NCBI RefSeq assembly: GCF_011397635.1
Contig: NC_064756.1
Coordinates: forward strand, 14,670,317 to 14,734,316
Source: Epinephelus fuscoguttatus
Lineage: Eukaryota; Chordata; Actinopteri; Perciformes; Serranidae
Direction: 5' to 3'
Length of the DNA stretch: 64,000 bases
Positions within the stretch are counted from its first letter, which is position 1. The number at the start of each line of letters is the position of its first letter. Shown one piece after another: positions 43,726 to 57,616 of this stretch. A model generated the notes under the pieces. That model had not been told where the DNA came from, ran no database searches, and saw only the letters and a program-made list of their open reading frames with translations. A program made the position numbers and the translations under genes.

Positions 43726-45997
43726 ATTTTATTATCATTACAGATGGTCCATGAGCACACTTGTGTCTGGGTATCATCAGGCGAAGAACAAATACAAATC
43801 AAAATGATTCATCCTTTCCACTCTCCTCCTTCTGCCTCAGCTCATCTTCTCCTCTCCTTCACTGGCTTCACCTCCTCATCAAAATCAATAGGTTAGTGTT
43901 ACCCAGTGTATTTCATTTACTTTCCCTGGTTCCTTTCAATTCTTCACGCGTTTTCCTGTCCAACACATTTCTCCCTCCCTCTCTTTGTTTGTCAGGGTTA
44001 GTGGAATCGACCCTGTCTGTCCAATCACTTGGCATAGCAGCCTGTTGTGACCCATTGCATGTCGTTCCTCTGTAACAGGAGGCCATGTGTCAAGATGCCT
44101 AGATCCTGTCCTTCAACCACCAGCAGTGATAGACAGTGTCTTTGAGCAAAACACCAAACCCACTCAATCTCTTTAATTTGCTCTGCTTCAAAATGTCGGA
44201 TTAAGAGGAAATGTTCAGTCTCCATAAACCCTTCATTTTGTCATCATCACTGCTATTTCATGCATTTCTCCATCCCGCTGCTTCACTCTGTGTGGCGTCT
44301 CGCTTTCTCTATCCTACACTCTGTTCTCTATAATGTTTCTTTGACTATAAATGCTGGCTTATATAAAAAATTTTGAACCATAGACAGCACCACAGGGAGA
44401 GAGACACAAAACACAAGAGGCTCCGGAAGCTATAAAAATGTAAAAATGGCAGAATAACTTTGATACTTCTATCACCCCCAGAGAGTGCCAGTTTGTTATG
44501 TCCAGAATAACTTATCATACACTTTCTTTGCTTATGTTTCAAACTTTCCATCTCATAAAGACACACATGTCAAATCTCATTGTGAGGGAACATGTGAAGC
44601 GCTGGGCCTGCCACTTTTACGTGTATTATTTTCATTGAGCTGTATGCACAGTATAAAATCCCTCCTGTCCAGCGAATGCATATTTTAAACATACAGTAGT
44701 GTGTATGGTGCTGTATGCCAATGTGCTGGTGTGTGCAACCACACTCACACACCATATGAAGCACACATCCCAGAGCTTGCTTATTTGTAACACAGCACCA
44801 ACGCACAAGGGAGAAATAAATGTGATGTGAGATGCTGCAGTACATTCTCAGGAAGTCCCCTGTTACTTCCTTGTTGGATTAATAGCAACCCCTTCCCCAG
44901 TACCTATGTATTACCATGGGATGAGTGTGTGTATAGGCATTTGTGTACTGTATGTGTGTGCGTGTCCAACTCTATATGTGAACCTCGTTGTGTCTATGGT
45001 GTTGTCAGAGTACTGCAATTTCTGACATTGATACAATGCCTTGAAAAATACCAATTTTGATACCATGAGGAAAAAATGACTGAGGGCATATATGTTAGAA
45101 TATTCATTTGAAGATAAATACCATGAAACTTCAATTAGGCCTAATATTCAAAGCTTTTATTTGCTCAACAAACTCAGCCAGCGCATATTTAGCACAGGTG
45201 CCTGTATGGGACAGGAAATAATCAAGGAATGGACACATATTTTGATTTTTTGACCGCTTCAGATGTAGAAAGTCATCACTATTTTTCCATCTCTCTTGTT
45301 TTGCATGCCTTTAAATCTGAATGAATTACCCTTTGCTGCTCATGGTTTCAGTTAAATGAACTAAACAACTGAATTGTGGAGAATCTAACTGAGCTTAAAA
45401 TGTGTACCATGCCCATATTGACAAAAGATTAAACTAACCAATCTAAGCAGCTCAGCACCAGCTCAAGTGGGAGGCCAACAACCAGGTGAGCCTGAAGAGG
45501 TTTTATACATCCAAAGAACCAGAAACAACCAGATTTGGCATGTACTCAAGTCCTGTGTTTATTTGTCAAAATGTGTAGCCATAACCAGCAACTAAAAGGC
45601 TCTCACTGTTTAATTCACTGGTTCCCAACTGGTCCAGTCAGGCGATCAGCATTCTCGGAACCCACCAGACATTCAAGTCATGAATTCCTCATTCACAATA
45701 CTCTCCCAGAAATCCTTTATCCTCACACATAAGGACTTTGCCTTTGGAATACCACTCGCTCTCTTTGCCTTCGGTTGTAGACTACTGCAGTAGCAGTAGC
45801 AACCAAAATGATAGTTCCACCTCACAAGAGATTTGGAATGTCCATCTTCTGCAAACAAAGTGGAGTCTCGCGGGACGAAATTTTACGAGAATTACGGCTC
45901 ATACGCAAAACACCTTTTTAATGGAAACACCTGCAAGTCACAATTGTACTTTGTCGAAACTTATATCGCATTTATTTTGCGCAAAACTGTAATGTAA
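43726..45997. other. No gene recognised
   Basis: Short frames are present but none has a recognisable domain, codon pattern or paired splice sites that I could support. Confidence 0.4.
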
Positions 45998-46228
45998 ACG
46001 AACTCATAGAGACAGACATTCACACTCACATTCACACCTACGGGCAATTTAGAGTCACCAGCTAACCTGCATGTCTTTGGACTGTGGGAGGAAGCTGGAG
46101 TACCTGGAGAAAACCCACACTGACACAGGGAGAACATGCAAACTCCACACAGAAGGGCTGCCCCACCCCAGGAACCCTCTTGCTGTGAGGTTACAATGCT
46201 AACCACTGCACCACCGTGCTGCGCCCTT
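45998..46228 (-). repeat. tRNA-derived fish SINE (tail-truncated)
   Basis: On the minus strand the head reads GGTGGTGCAGTGGTTAGCAT, followed by TCACAGCAAGAGGGTTCC. The body is TTTGCATGTTCTCCCTGTGT, CCTCCCACAGTCCAAAGACA and GTGAATGTGAGTGTGAATG. The A-box-like head and order are as in the copies at 57617 and 59755. The far tail (CTGGGATAGGCTCCAGC) is missing. Confidence 0.82.
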
Positions 46229-49200
46229 TAATTGAGGTTCAGCTTTTAATTCAAGTTTTATGGTATAGCAAGGCTCTAACATTATGGCCACAACTTTTCT
46301 GCTCTTGGTTAGTGGCAGAGAATAGCAGCATGGCTGTGATAAACACTGACAATAAGATAAAGCGAGAAAGTGCAGCTGGTACAGGTACTGCATAAAAAAT
46401 ATTTAGGATTGATGTGCATAAAGAAACCGGTATTTTTGTATGTGTAATACACATTATTGTTCTGTATAATCTCCAATAGTGCTGTAAAAATGTAATGTAG
46501 ATACAATTCAGTTAGTAGTCAGCTAAGAAATGGTATATTCCCATGTTCCTGTGTCTCATAAATTGTTTTTGACAGTGTGTTTGTGTTGCCGGCGCCTGTA
46601 TGCAAGTACGCCTCAGAGGGGGGAAAAAAGTAAGATTGTAAATGAGAGGCAGTAGGGTGCACTAACAATGTTTGATAAGACCTGGGGTTCCAAATGATCA
46701 CTCCTCTGTCTTTCCCTTTCTCTCCTCCACTCTGGAACTCCCACTTCACCTCTCCTCCACTCTCTCCCACTGCTTTCTCCCCACACCACGTTGCTGTGGG
46801 TAATTTAGCAGCAGCAGGATATGCCTTGAAGCTCTCAGCCACAAACAGATAAAGACATGAATGCGCACACATACATACACACATACACATTTTCTTCAAA
46901 TTAGACACAGTGTTCCCGGCTCAACTTTCCAAAACACTTAAGAAAGTTTTCTGCATGAACTTTTCTCCGAAAGTCAGAGTGCAGGAGGAGGTCCCTGTTA
47001 GGTTTCCGACGCACATGGAGAGGGGCAGCCCGGAAAGCTTTGCCTTTTATAAAAGCTAAAGTTTCTACAAACAGGCAAAAAGCTTACTCTACCAGTAGTC
47101 GAAATGCTTACGGTGCAGAGAGACATAAAAAATGTAAATAAACATAACCCCACGAACGCACACACAGACATACTTGTGTACGCACAAATACACACGCAGG
47201 CGCACAGATGTGAGTGCGTTCACACACATACATACACACAGTTAAACATCTGATGCATTAATCTTCTCCTTTGTTGTATGAAAAAGAGAGGGGGAAAAAA
47301 GCAGTGGTAAAAAAGAGCATATGTTCGCTTATTTCCTTGTTTTATTTCCTTTGTGTCAGGCCGTCCCTTATGAGGTTATGACTTCATTAAAATAGAACTA
47401 AGATCATAAGCTAGACTCACAAATTATGTTCCAATTGCCTTGTTCAAATGAGTCAGCAATAATGCAGAAAAGTTGAGTCTGGATAGTGTTTACAAAAAAA
47501 TATATTATAAGCAGAAGCATCTTAGGTAATGCCATTCAAATGTACAGTGACATCCTACTTTTGGTTTGAATTGGGATGTGGGCATGTGTTAATGTGGGGG
47601 AGGGGGAGTGTGTGAGTTTGAATACGTGAGCAAAGATAATTACACATCAAAAGCAGCCAGACCTGATGGGGAGTGCTGCTCGCGTTAATAGACTCACATT
47701 TAATGTTTATGAGTCAGCTTTCTTTTGATGACTGCTCACATGCCCCACACCAAATCCCTCCTCAGATGTTCCCCAACACCAGCACTGTGAGTAACGCATA
47801 AAAGTAACTGTACTGTAATCAAATCATTTGTGCTGTGTGTTAAGTTTTAACAATACCGTTACCGAACAACCATCATAGCTGTGACTTGCGTTACCATCTG
47901 TATCTTATAGCCATTTTCCAAGAATCCTAATTCATCCTTTCATCTCATCTTACCTTCAAGTCATATGATGCCTATTATATGTACAGTTACAGCATTCATA
48001 AACCATAAAACCGTCAAAGGTAAATGATGACTAAATATGTTATTTTGCAAAGATCTCTGACTGCAGTAACACTGGTTAGAATAAAAAAAAAGGCCCAACT
48101 GGACAAGATTCAACCCGTTCTCATTCTGAAGTCGTCAAAGGGGCTGTACACGTGCCGCGTTTTTTGCATGCTCAAATTCATTGTTTTCAATGAGGACGCG
48201 TGGCAGGTGAGCTCAAACGCCAGAGCAGTGCCATCGCAGTGCAAACACATTCCCAAGTGTCTATTTTTAAGGGCCGTAGGCTGCACCCTGAGATAAACCA
48301 AGTCCAACGTTTGGAATGCAGCAGTGTGCGCCACGTCATGTGACGAGGACCAACCAATCACAACCAGTGCTTAATTTGAGCCGGAATGTACTGGAACGCG
48401 TACCAGGATCTTTTCAGAAAAGGCCCTGGTGCGTTCCGGAACTAATTTGCATGGGTCTAGAACTTTTCACATCTAAAAACTAAATACAGTATTCGCTGAT
48501 ATCACTAGTGTTGCAGGGTATACTGGTAATGGTAGACCGCGGTACTACAATTCCACAGTAGCCTACATATGATAGTTCAAAGTCCAGTCGCAAGACGATG
48601 AGTGTCCATGCGCCATCGCGGCGCGCGCTGGTCAATAACGGCACCTGGCACTCAATATGCTGCTGTAGTGGTTTGTTTTCCAGGCACGTGAGTATCTTTG
48701 AGCAGTGAAAGTTATTATTTATTTATTTTTACTTGTCGGCAGTGATTTGTTTTCCACAGAGCTCTACGTGCCAGCATTTTACTCGCATTTGCGACTAAAA
48801 ATAATTTTGTGCGCGCAAATTAAATCATTCAGCTCGCTGTGTGAGTACAGATTTCAACCAGCAGCAGAAAAGAAAATCAAATCCTGCCGGTTGTGGGGTG
48901 AACGGGGGTCACAGACAGGATACGGTGGTCAAATACGGCAGAGGCTCATAGTGCTCTGCGCCGCAACATAACGGCTTACCGGTGAGTCCGACTCCAAGTC
49001 CAGTAATTTCCTCTTTGTTGGTGTCATGACTGCCCAGTAGTACCTGGACAACTGAGCCATGGCGGCACACAGGTATGTGGCATGTCAGAGGAGAAACGAG
49101 CGGTTAACATTTCTCTCTTTGTGGCAGGCAACGGTCCACAAACCTCACCGCACTTTAGGGACTGTTCTTTACTTACGAAGGGACTGTTCTTTACTTATGA

Positions 49201-49989
49201 AGGGACTGTCAGGGGAGGAGGGTGGTTGGTTGATTTTTATTTTATTTATTTATTTTATTTTGATCCCCCTATGTTAATCACTTATTGATGCTGTTTTTGA
49301 AGTATGAATAAGTCAATAACTAATTTATTCCATTGAAATAACATTGATGTATTATAGAAAAGTGATTTATCTTTTTATAAATGACAAAAGGCACATCTGC
49401 CTCATTTTTGCTGTGGTATCCTGATACTACTCAGAACCATGATATTTTCACTGGTATCGTACCGTGGGTCCCAGTGTTGGTACGGTGACAACACTAGATG
49501 TTACAACCATTCCATTCGGAGTTGCGCAGTGAGGCAGCTCGGGTGCCGCTTAAAAAAGTGTTCCCCCACTTTTGGGAGTGGGGGAACACTGCTCTCTCAG
49601 AGGCCCAAAGTGTTCCCCTACTTCTAATTTTATATCAGTCTGTGGTAAATATGAAAAAGGTTTGCTGGAGCTTTTCATCTGTCGCATGGATGATATGGGT
49701 ACACATAATAGGCCTACACACGAAAAGCGCCAGGAAGAAGATGAGCTCTGCACTCTGCACTGTAGGGTTTCAGGTGAATAGGCTACGATACAGTACTTCT
49801 TAAGGTTACTTAGCAACCTCAGACGCAACCTACCGCCGCACTCTTGAAAGCTGGTTATAAAAAGGCACTGAAATAGTGCCCATGCTTGGCCTTGTGTTTT
49901 CTAGGCAGTTAGAGATGCAGCATGTGTACAGCCCTAAATACTGCCATTTGGTCAGTGGGGTGGGTGTCGCTGCCGGAAAACAACATAGC
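46229..49989. other. No host gene recognised
   Basis: It includes a palindromic segment at about 48380-48445 (GGAACGCGTACCAGG / CCCTGGTGCGTTCC), a duplicated GGACTGTTCTTTACTTA near 49160-49200, and a perfect 14-bp-stem hairpin at 49557-49590 (AGTGTTCCCCCACT, 6-base loop). The region around 48100-48360 is more GC-rich and may be a MITE. No exon was supported. Confidence 0.4.
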
Positions 49990-49993
49990 TTAA

Positions 49994-51715
49994 CCTTTTA
50001 TGACCTACCATAGAACAAGTCCACCAGAGAATATCTTTACAATTTTACCTGCTGTAGGGTCATTTTTTGGAGTATTTTAATATGCTATACATCAATACAA
50101 CCCTTAAATCCCATATTTTAATAATATGTGTGGACATATGTCCATACTAATGAAAGAAATTGCTATAAAGTGCAATAAACCACAAAAAAAAGAAAATTGT
50201 TTTTGTTTTTAACACATATTTTTCAAAATACAGAAATATGATGGCTGTATCCCTCAAAATTGTAAATGTAAAAAAGTTGCACAAAATCCTTTCAAACCAC
50301 AGAAAATTTATTTTGAGTGTTTTCATAACTTAATTTATGAGATACACTCATTTTTATAAAATGTGACAAAAACGAAAGTTAAATGCACATAGTGCACAAT
50401 TAGCAAAAATACAACATGTACATCAAAATAAACTATTTACAACAGAACAACCAAAGTTCAAAGTCAAACATTACTTTTCAGTAGCACCAGGGGAGCTGTG
50501 ATAGGTCTTGTGACAGTTCCTGTCCACGATGAGCAATATTTTTGCTGCATTTTTATTGGTGGTGGCACACAGTGTTTTGATGGCAGCCCGGGGAAAGTAC
50601 ATCCTGAACAGCTCAGAAGGAGAGGGATTGTCCACATACTGTGATAGGGGTGGCTGCACACCTGGCCTCCTTTTGGGCAGAAAATGTGGTAGGGGATGTG
50701 GCAAGATGTCAGGCTCCTTTTCGGTTCTCCAGCCAGCTGCATCACCAGGGAGTGTCTCTGACCTGGAGCCTCTGTTTGCTGGAGACCGACTCCTTCCTCC
50801 CCCTCTGCCTCCCTCCAGGGTGCAGGGTGAGGAGACCCCCACTTCCTCCTCCTCATCATCGTCAACTCTGCATACAGATGTTACACAGTGTGTTAGATGT
50901 GTTCAACATGAGAGTAATACAATAATGGTGTGTATTTAGTGCAAAATGCTTTCAGTTGTGTTACATATATATTTTCTTTACTTTAACTTAAAAACAAACA
51001 ATATTTCATGAATATATACATACATGTCATAGGAGGGATCTCTCCCTTTGATGAGGTCGGCTTCATCTCCACTTTTGGCAGAATCCGGACCAGATGAGTG
51101 GACTGAATCTTCATCCGACGCTGTAATTAGCTCGAAAGCTTTGTGTCGGGAGAAAAGCTGTTTCGCGCGTCCGGGTTGTTGCGGTTCCATAAATATATGT
51201 GTGCGAGTGTGTGGTGAGTGTCTGGTGTGTGTGTGTGTGTGTGGTGAGTATCTATGTGTGTGTCTAAGTGTTGTTGTGAAAGAGTAAAATACAAAACGAG
51301 AGCGAGTGTGTGACGCTGAGAGAAATATTTACCGCGGAAGAAAGAGAGGAATTTCCCTGGAAATGACGTCACTCCTTGTTGCCGGTAGTGTTGCGAGAAA
51401 GACACGCAAGAAAATCACATGACAGTTCATGCTCACAACGTGCTGACGTTTAGTCCAACATAGGAAGTGCTGTGAATACCCGCGATCAGGATTATAATGT
51501 TTTTGTTCTTAGCGCTTTTTACTGTTTTTCCACAAACCTATCAGTGCAAGGAAACAGCACTCTGGGACATGATGAATGCATGGTAAGTTAGAGTAACTCC
51601 TCTGGTTTTAAATGCAAAAAGAATTATTGCTCTATCTTATTTGGTTGCAATTCTACCGGCATTTAAATATCAATATGTAAATGGGATCGCGGACGCTCCT
51701 GTCGGTATTAAAAGG
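49994..51715 (-). mobile_element. Internally deleted piggyBac-like element
   Basis: TTAA flanks both sides (49990-49993 and 51716-51719). The ends begin CCTTTTATGACC and, inverted from the right, CCTTTTAATACCG. The 1722-bp interior holds a two-exon minus-strand ORF that looks like the start and end of a piggyBac transposase with the catalytic middle missing. It is non-autonomous. Confidence 0.78.
50471..51190 (-). pseudogene. Truncated piggyBac transposase-like ORF, two exons (51190-51024, 50867-50471)
   Basis: Exon 1 starts MEPQQPGRAKQLFSRHKAFE and is followed by an acidic stretch (ASDEDSVHSSG). Its donor is ACAT|GTATGT on the minus strand. The acceptor TGCAG before 50867 restores the frame to VDDDEEEEVGVSS. 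Exon 2 continues with a proline-rich part, then FLPKRRPGVQPPLSQYVDNP and SELFRMYFPRAAI, which match the N-terminal region just before the catalytic domain of piggyBac transposases. It then jumps to DRNCHKTYHSSPG, resembling the C-terminal Cys-rich finger end, and stops. The total is about 187 residues. The DDD catalytic region is absent, so it cannot transpose, but the intact reading frame and splice phase are notable. The proline-rich part is not diagnostic. Confidence 0.68.
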
Positions 51716-51965
51716 TTAAGGAGCTGAACGGTCCCCATAGGACAGGTGGGAGGGGTGGTGGATGGGTCAAACAAACACTGGACTTTCACCCAGGCTGCCT
51801 GGGTTCACATGCCATATTATTACAGAGCCAAACCTAAAACTAGCCACATGCGTTTGTTGCACAAGGAAATAAACATAAATGTGGTATTTCACTGACGTAA
51901 GTTTATTTTGAAAAGACTGTGTCCATCTAATGTGTTGGAACTGTACATTTCCTGTGCAAAATGAT

Positions 51966-52156
51966 GTCTTTAAAGGTTATTTTTGTGGCTTTCTGCCTTC
52001 ATTAGATAGGACAGTCTAAGCATGAAGGTGGAAGAGAGGGGGGATGACATTCAGCAAAGGGCCACAGGCTGGGATTGAAACCCCAGCCGCTACAGCATGG
52101 ACATTGCCTTTGTCTATGGGACACCTGCGCTACCCACTAAGCCACCAGGCTCCCCA
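51966..52156 (-). repeat. tRNA-derived SINE (GACATGCAGCAAAGGGCCAC family)
   Basis: The + strand reads GATGACATTCAGCAAAGGGC, CACAGGCTGGGATTGAAACC (inverted B box) and GCTACCCACTAAGCCACCAG (inverted A box), ending in GGCTCCCC. The body next to the tail has GGCTTTCTGCCTTCATTAGA. It is the same family as 63352-63503. Confidence 0.78.
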
Positions 52157-53074
52157 GGAGGTTTATTTCAAAGACACAAGCCATGTAACAGGTGTAAATT
52201 GACACAGCGTCCCAGCAGATGCAGCCAGGATACCTAGTGAGTCATATGTATACATCAAAAGTCCACTGAACAAGCGGCAATATGTGACAATTTGAGAATA
52301 TGGTGCAAGATTAACGAGCATTCAGATGATGAAACAGGTTTTAAACAAGCCGACAGTTTTGCCAAATTAGCCACCACCTTATTTGGAGGAAAAACAAAAT
52401 ATGTCTCTTCTAACTGATAACGCTGCATTCGTCATGTCTGTGCTTACACTACAGCAGTGCAAGGAACAATTACTGCCTGGCTGATTTCTCATGCTCAGAT
52501 ATCTTGTTTTGAGCCAGTTGAAGAATCTCTGGAGGCTCTGCTCTTCACCTAACTAACCCACTTCAGAGCTCCCCTCTGGCAACAAAGTCCACTCAATCAA
52601 AAAGGCTTTGTCAAGGAAATACTGTGATTGTGTTTTCACTGTGCATCCTGCTGTTGTCACTGCTGCTGGCACGCCGTGATTCTGAGCAAACAGTTCATTA
52701 TAAACAGTGTTACTCATTAAAGTCGTCCTTTAAACCTGGATAACCAGTGTTTTTCTGCACGCCACGTCTTCAGCACTGTCGGCTCATTAGACCTGGGTCT
52801 TTTAACACATGCAGTGACATCTTGAGTCATTTGAGAATGCTGAAGGATAAGGTTCATGGCTTCACTTTGCATTAAGGAGCTCTTCATTCCCCATATGGCT
52901 ATTTGTGTATCGATTACTCTCCCCATGTTACACTGCATTTATGAGGAAAGCTCTTGCATGGCCTCTGTGAACGAAGAATCCAGAAACTTTTTGATTAACT
53001 GACACAATTGGCAACCGCATTTAGCAACAGGAAAACTATATCAGAAACACCCATTTACAAACTTGCACTCATCC
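52157..53074. other. No gene recognised
   Basis: No coding features were supported; a (CATC)n run at 53073-53088 begins the next repeat. Confidence 0.4.
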
Positions 53075-53605
53075 ATCCATCCATCCATTTATTTTTATAT
53101 GCTTATCTGGAGCTGAGACCCGGGGGCAGCAGTCCAAGCAAAGCACTCCAGACGTCCCTCTCCCCAACAACGCTTTCCAGCTCCTCCTGGGGGACCCCAA
53201 GGTGTTACCAGGCCAGAAGAGAAATATTTAATCCCTCCAACATGTTCTGGGTCTGCCCCGGGGCCTCTTACCGGTGAGACATGCCCGGAACACCTCTAAC
53301 AGGAGGTATCCTGATCAGATGCTTGAACCACCTCAATGCGACGGAGCAGCGGCTCTACTCCGAGCTCCCTCCGGATGTCCGAGCTCCTCACCCTGAGCCC
53401 AGCAACCCCACGGAAAAAAACTCATTTTGGCTGCTTGTATCCGTGACCTCATTCTTTCAGTCACTACCCAGAGCTTGTCACCATTGGTGAGGGTTGGGAC
53501 GTAGATGGACCAGTACATCAAAAGCTTCGCCTTCCGGCTCAGCTCCTTCTTCACCACGATGGTCCAGCACAGCGCTCGCAACACTGCAGAAGCTGCACCA
53601 AACTG
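53075..53605 (+). repeat. Dispersed teleost repeat (probably LINE-related, non-coding part)
   Basis: Phrases such as CTGGGTCTGCCCCGGGGCCT, GGAACACCTCTAACAGGAGG, ACCACCTCAATGCGACGGAG and CAGCGGCTCTACTCCGAGCT occur in order in a repeat found many times in fish genomes, as I recall. It starts in a (CATC)n run. Frames over it are degenerate. The exact class is not certain from sequence alone. Confidence 0.65.
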
Positions 53606-55402
53606 CTCCATTCTACCCTTACTCGTGAACAGTTTAATCCAAATCTAATTGATCCATATGCTCAGTACTTCCCCAAGCAGACAGCACTTGCCAACAGAGG
53701 GCTGAACAGAAACTCATCTGTGCTCTCTTCAAAGCCAAACTCCACCAAACCAAACCTCTAATTCTACCTCACTGAACACTGGAGCTGCTGGTCTACTGCT
53801 GCCTCAATCACTTAGTTTTTTTGTGTACTGTGTGACTGGTGTTTTAAAGGGTAGTTTGAGTCACTGAACACACACACACACACACACACCCATGGCAGCA
53901 GGCTACCTTGCAAGGTGCTGACCTGACCAAAGCAGAAGTGCTTTAAAATATAGTGTCTGTAATCTCCATATGATGCAGGCTCTGAAAATACTCTTGACTG
54001 TATAAACTGAAGGGGAAACCCCTAAATTTCAAGAGCTGCAAAGTTAATTTCTGTTTCCTCTAGATGGTCTCTCAGTAGCTAATTCACTGTGTTAAGTATG
54101 CCATGGTGGTGATTTTCTAAAGATTTGCATTAAGAAGATATTAAGCCTTAAAGTAAATGTGTGTTTGCCTTGATTTATTCAAGCTATCACACTCTGCAAC
54201 AGTAGATGCTGCTCACTCGACCCACCCCAGCTCCCCTCAGGCTCCACCACACTGGCCAAATTCAGATTTCCTGGCTTTAAACAACTGCCAAGAGGGCAGT
54301 GAGCAATAAACCAGTCTGCAGGCTTCAAAGCATCCCTTCACACAGGGCTATGAGTGACGTCAGGGATGCTAAGTCCATGTCATTAAATATATGGCCTCCG
54401 TTCGGTTATTCAGAGAGAGCGAGTAATAAACAGAAGCACTGTGGTTTTGGTGGTAGAAGTGTTTGTGTGTGTGTGTGTGTCTCTCTCTCTCCCTCATAAT
54501 CATCGCCTACTCCATCTCATTGACCCAGCACAGTGCAGAGAGAGCCCAGAGCACAGCATGAGTCATACCAGCTGATCCAGGGTCTGCATTTAATCCCACG
54601 CTCCATTGCGCTGAAAAAGGAGCGGTGCCTCGCTGATCTGAACTGAGATCTGCACAGGCACAACACTGTCTTCGCAGCCAGTGGAGCCTTGTAACACACA
54701 CATGCGCTCACACACATACAGTAATGTGATTATATTACAGTCCTTATCAGAACATCCCATCATTATATGGCAAAGGTGTTTTTATATAAAGCAGATCTAA
54801 GAAAAAAGTAACTTTTATTTGATAGTAAATGGTCTCAAGTGGCATTCAGAGCTCAAAAAATCAAGTTTAAATCAAAGACCACAGTGTGTGTGCGTGTGTG
54901 TTTCTTTGTGTACTGTGTACCTTTGTACAGTTGCCTCTATTGGAGTCTACAGTTAATTTTCTCTCAAGTTTCTGCACTCTGTGATCTAGTTTCTTCATTT
55001 TTTTTTCTTACCCTACTCTCTTTTTACTTTATCATGCTGACAGTTACTTTCAACATTTCCATTTAAGGAGTAAACTAGCCGTCCACTCGTCGTATCCAGG
55101 GATGTTTGTGTTTGCGTCTATGGTGCATGTGTGTTAGCGTGCATGTCTGTAGCTGCTTGTGCGATAGCAAGTGCGTATGAGGCAGCAGTGCCTATATGCT
55201 CTGACATGGGATAATGACACAAAAGCCATCTTTTCTTAAACCCATCTCTACTGTACCTCTGTTACCATGGTAACTCCTTCCCGATCTAGGATAGTCCTGT
55301 CTCCTCCTTTGTCACCATTACCCCCCTTACACTTTATAATCTCTGCCCCCCTGCTTATTCAACTGTAACTCAGCGTCTTGGCACTAATAACAGTAACTGG
55401 TT

Positions 55403-55456
<54 letters not shown>

Positions 55457-57600
55457 ATGCACATGTGTGTGTGTGTGTGCCAGTTTAAGGGGGGGACGTC
55501 CCACTATTTACGCAGCTCAGTGTCAGTAAAACTGAAATCCAGCATCAGCGTTTTGACATAGAGCTGCACCCACACACACACATACTTAAAGTCACGCGCA
55601 CACACTCACAGACAAGCACTCTGAGAAACTTCTACTTGAGGTGATGTAGTGTCTTGTAGTTTCCATGGTAACATCCAGGGAGCGAATCAAGGAGGAGGCC
55701 CAACATAACAAAAGGGAACACTGCCCCCCCATGACTAGTGAGAGGAGGAAAACAGAAGGACAGAAAGAGAGAGGAAGAATGGAAAAAACAGAGCACGGTG
55801 ACGGTGGGGAAAAGCGATGCTGTGTCAGAACGAGTCTGAGAGCTGCTCCAAGTCTGTGAATGACACAAGGATGCTCCAGCACGCATGCATCTCTCCCTGT
55901 CCTGAACCATGACTCCAGACTATATAATAACCGAATATAACCGTGAGTCCTGAGCCAGCATTGTGTTCGCTTGCGTTCTCAGTGCTGAGATCGATCACTT
56001 CGGCTCAAAGCCTGCAGGAACACTGGTGAACTCCTGTTGCTTAGTGGAAAATCCCTCGCCTCAGTTCCCCGAGGTATGTCTAGCCATCCTGCTTTGATCT
56101 TTGTCTTTCCGCTGAAGCTACAGGCAAGGCACCAGTCGATGTCTCTACACCTGTATTCAGGCCTTAAAGGTAGGGCTGGGCGATATGGCACGATAAAAAT
56201 GTTCATGTCAGTCTATTATTATCACGATAAATGTCATATCATTATTTCTTTCAAGTTTAAAAGCTAATTTTTGCTCTTGAGGTAAAATGAAGAAACCAGA
56301 TGTTTAGCTGTGGTTTGAACAGTGGAACATGTCATGAATCTGAGGTAGATTCAGAACAGTTATAGTCAAAATAATGTCAATAAATAAAGCAATAAATGGA
56401 CAAGAAATCGTAATTCTGGTCAGCAGCAGCATGCCAAAACTTTTGTACAGATAATTTAAAACATTTCTAAGTGTTTCAGCTGACAGTGTTCACGTAAGAG
56501 ATAAAAGAAAAATCTTAGCTGTGGTCTGTGTGGGTTTGAAATACATTTCTGCCGTTTCTCAATATCTCAAAAGACAGACTTTGATGATGTCGTGAAGTAA
56601 TGTGGGGTCATGTGATCCAATGTGCCTCAGGCAGAAATTATGTTCACAGATGACATATATCACTCCTCCCCCTTCTGTAGGGAGGAGAGCTGAAACAAAG
56701 GACACTGACAGCAATATTCACCTTCTTTAGGTCCACTATTACAGGTGCACTAGTTGCATGTGCCATATCATTCTTCAGTATCATGTTCACTTGTCAATGT
56801 AGTGCAATATCATTTCTTCCCAGTGCAATACTACACTTCACTATAACATTGATTATCAGGAGCAGTCTGTTTATTTTTTAGTAACTCTTGGACTTATTGC
56901 ACTCCTATTGTTACTTTATTAGGCACTGGTTTTTGCTTCTGCTCCTTGAAAACACTTCTATCTTGTACATTTTGTCAGATATTCAATACTCTGGGCCCAG
57001 TGAGTAACCCTGACCTAGTGAACCCACTTGTGGTCTGGTTGTTACTGGTTGTGAATCGTTAAATTTGTGGTTACTGTGCTTAGTGTCACTGTAATCTGAA
57101 GCATTCTGTGGCACAAGAATTTCCTTCAAGTAAAAACAAGTTCTATTAAATTGAATTGAATTGAGTTAATGTATTAAAGTTTCGCTCACTTTAGTTCAGG
57201 TTATTCATGTAATTCCATTCTAATGAAATACTGCAAGCCAGTATGTGAACTTGCTAACCTACTATTAGTGTTAGCTGTGTCGACTATCTATACAGCTATT
57301 GTAGCTAATGTCCTGTGGCAAATTAAATCATGGGATAGTCCAGGGCTGTTATACATGGTCAAACGGTCATACTAAAAATAACTTATATTTACTTATATAT
57401 TACCATACCTGTAAGCTTGGGGCCTAATCTCGTCTTCTTCTTCTTCATCTTCTACCACTAGTACTTTTTCTCTCTACTAGCACATCGGTGGTTAAATTAT
57501 ATTGAGCGTTTGTTATATTGTTATGGAGGACAATTATATCAAGGTACCTACTGTTATCATTTGAACATCCAGCTCTACTTGTAGGTATTCTCTACCATTG
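53606..57600. other. No host gene recognised; microsatellites and one hAT end
   Basis: It contains (CA)n at about 53868-53889, (TG)n with CT run at 54463-54491, a long (TG)n at about 55405-55455 and again to 55480. A hAT-type terminus, TAGGGCTGGGCGATATGG, lies at 56171 followed by ATCACGATAAATGTC, but no matching right end was found, so it is probably a truncated element. No exon was supported. Confidence 0.5.
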
Positions 57601-57616
57601 ATAATCAAAACTATTA

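Noticed and set aside
46519..46908. 129-residue minus-strand frame
   Set aside because: No recognisable domain or paired splice sites; composition is ordinary non-coding sequence with a CA-rich end.
49557..49590. Perfect hairpin that resembles a bacterial terminator
   Set aside because: The sequence is vertebrate nuclear DNA; the hairpin more likely belongs to an unrecognised repeat.
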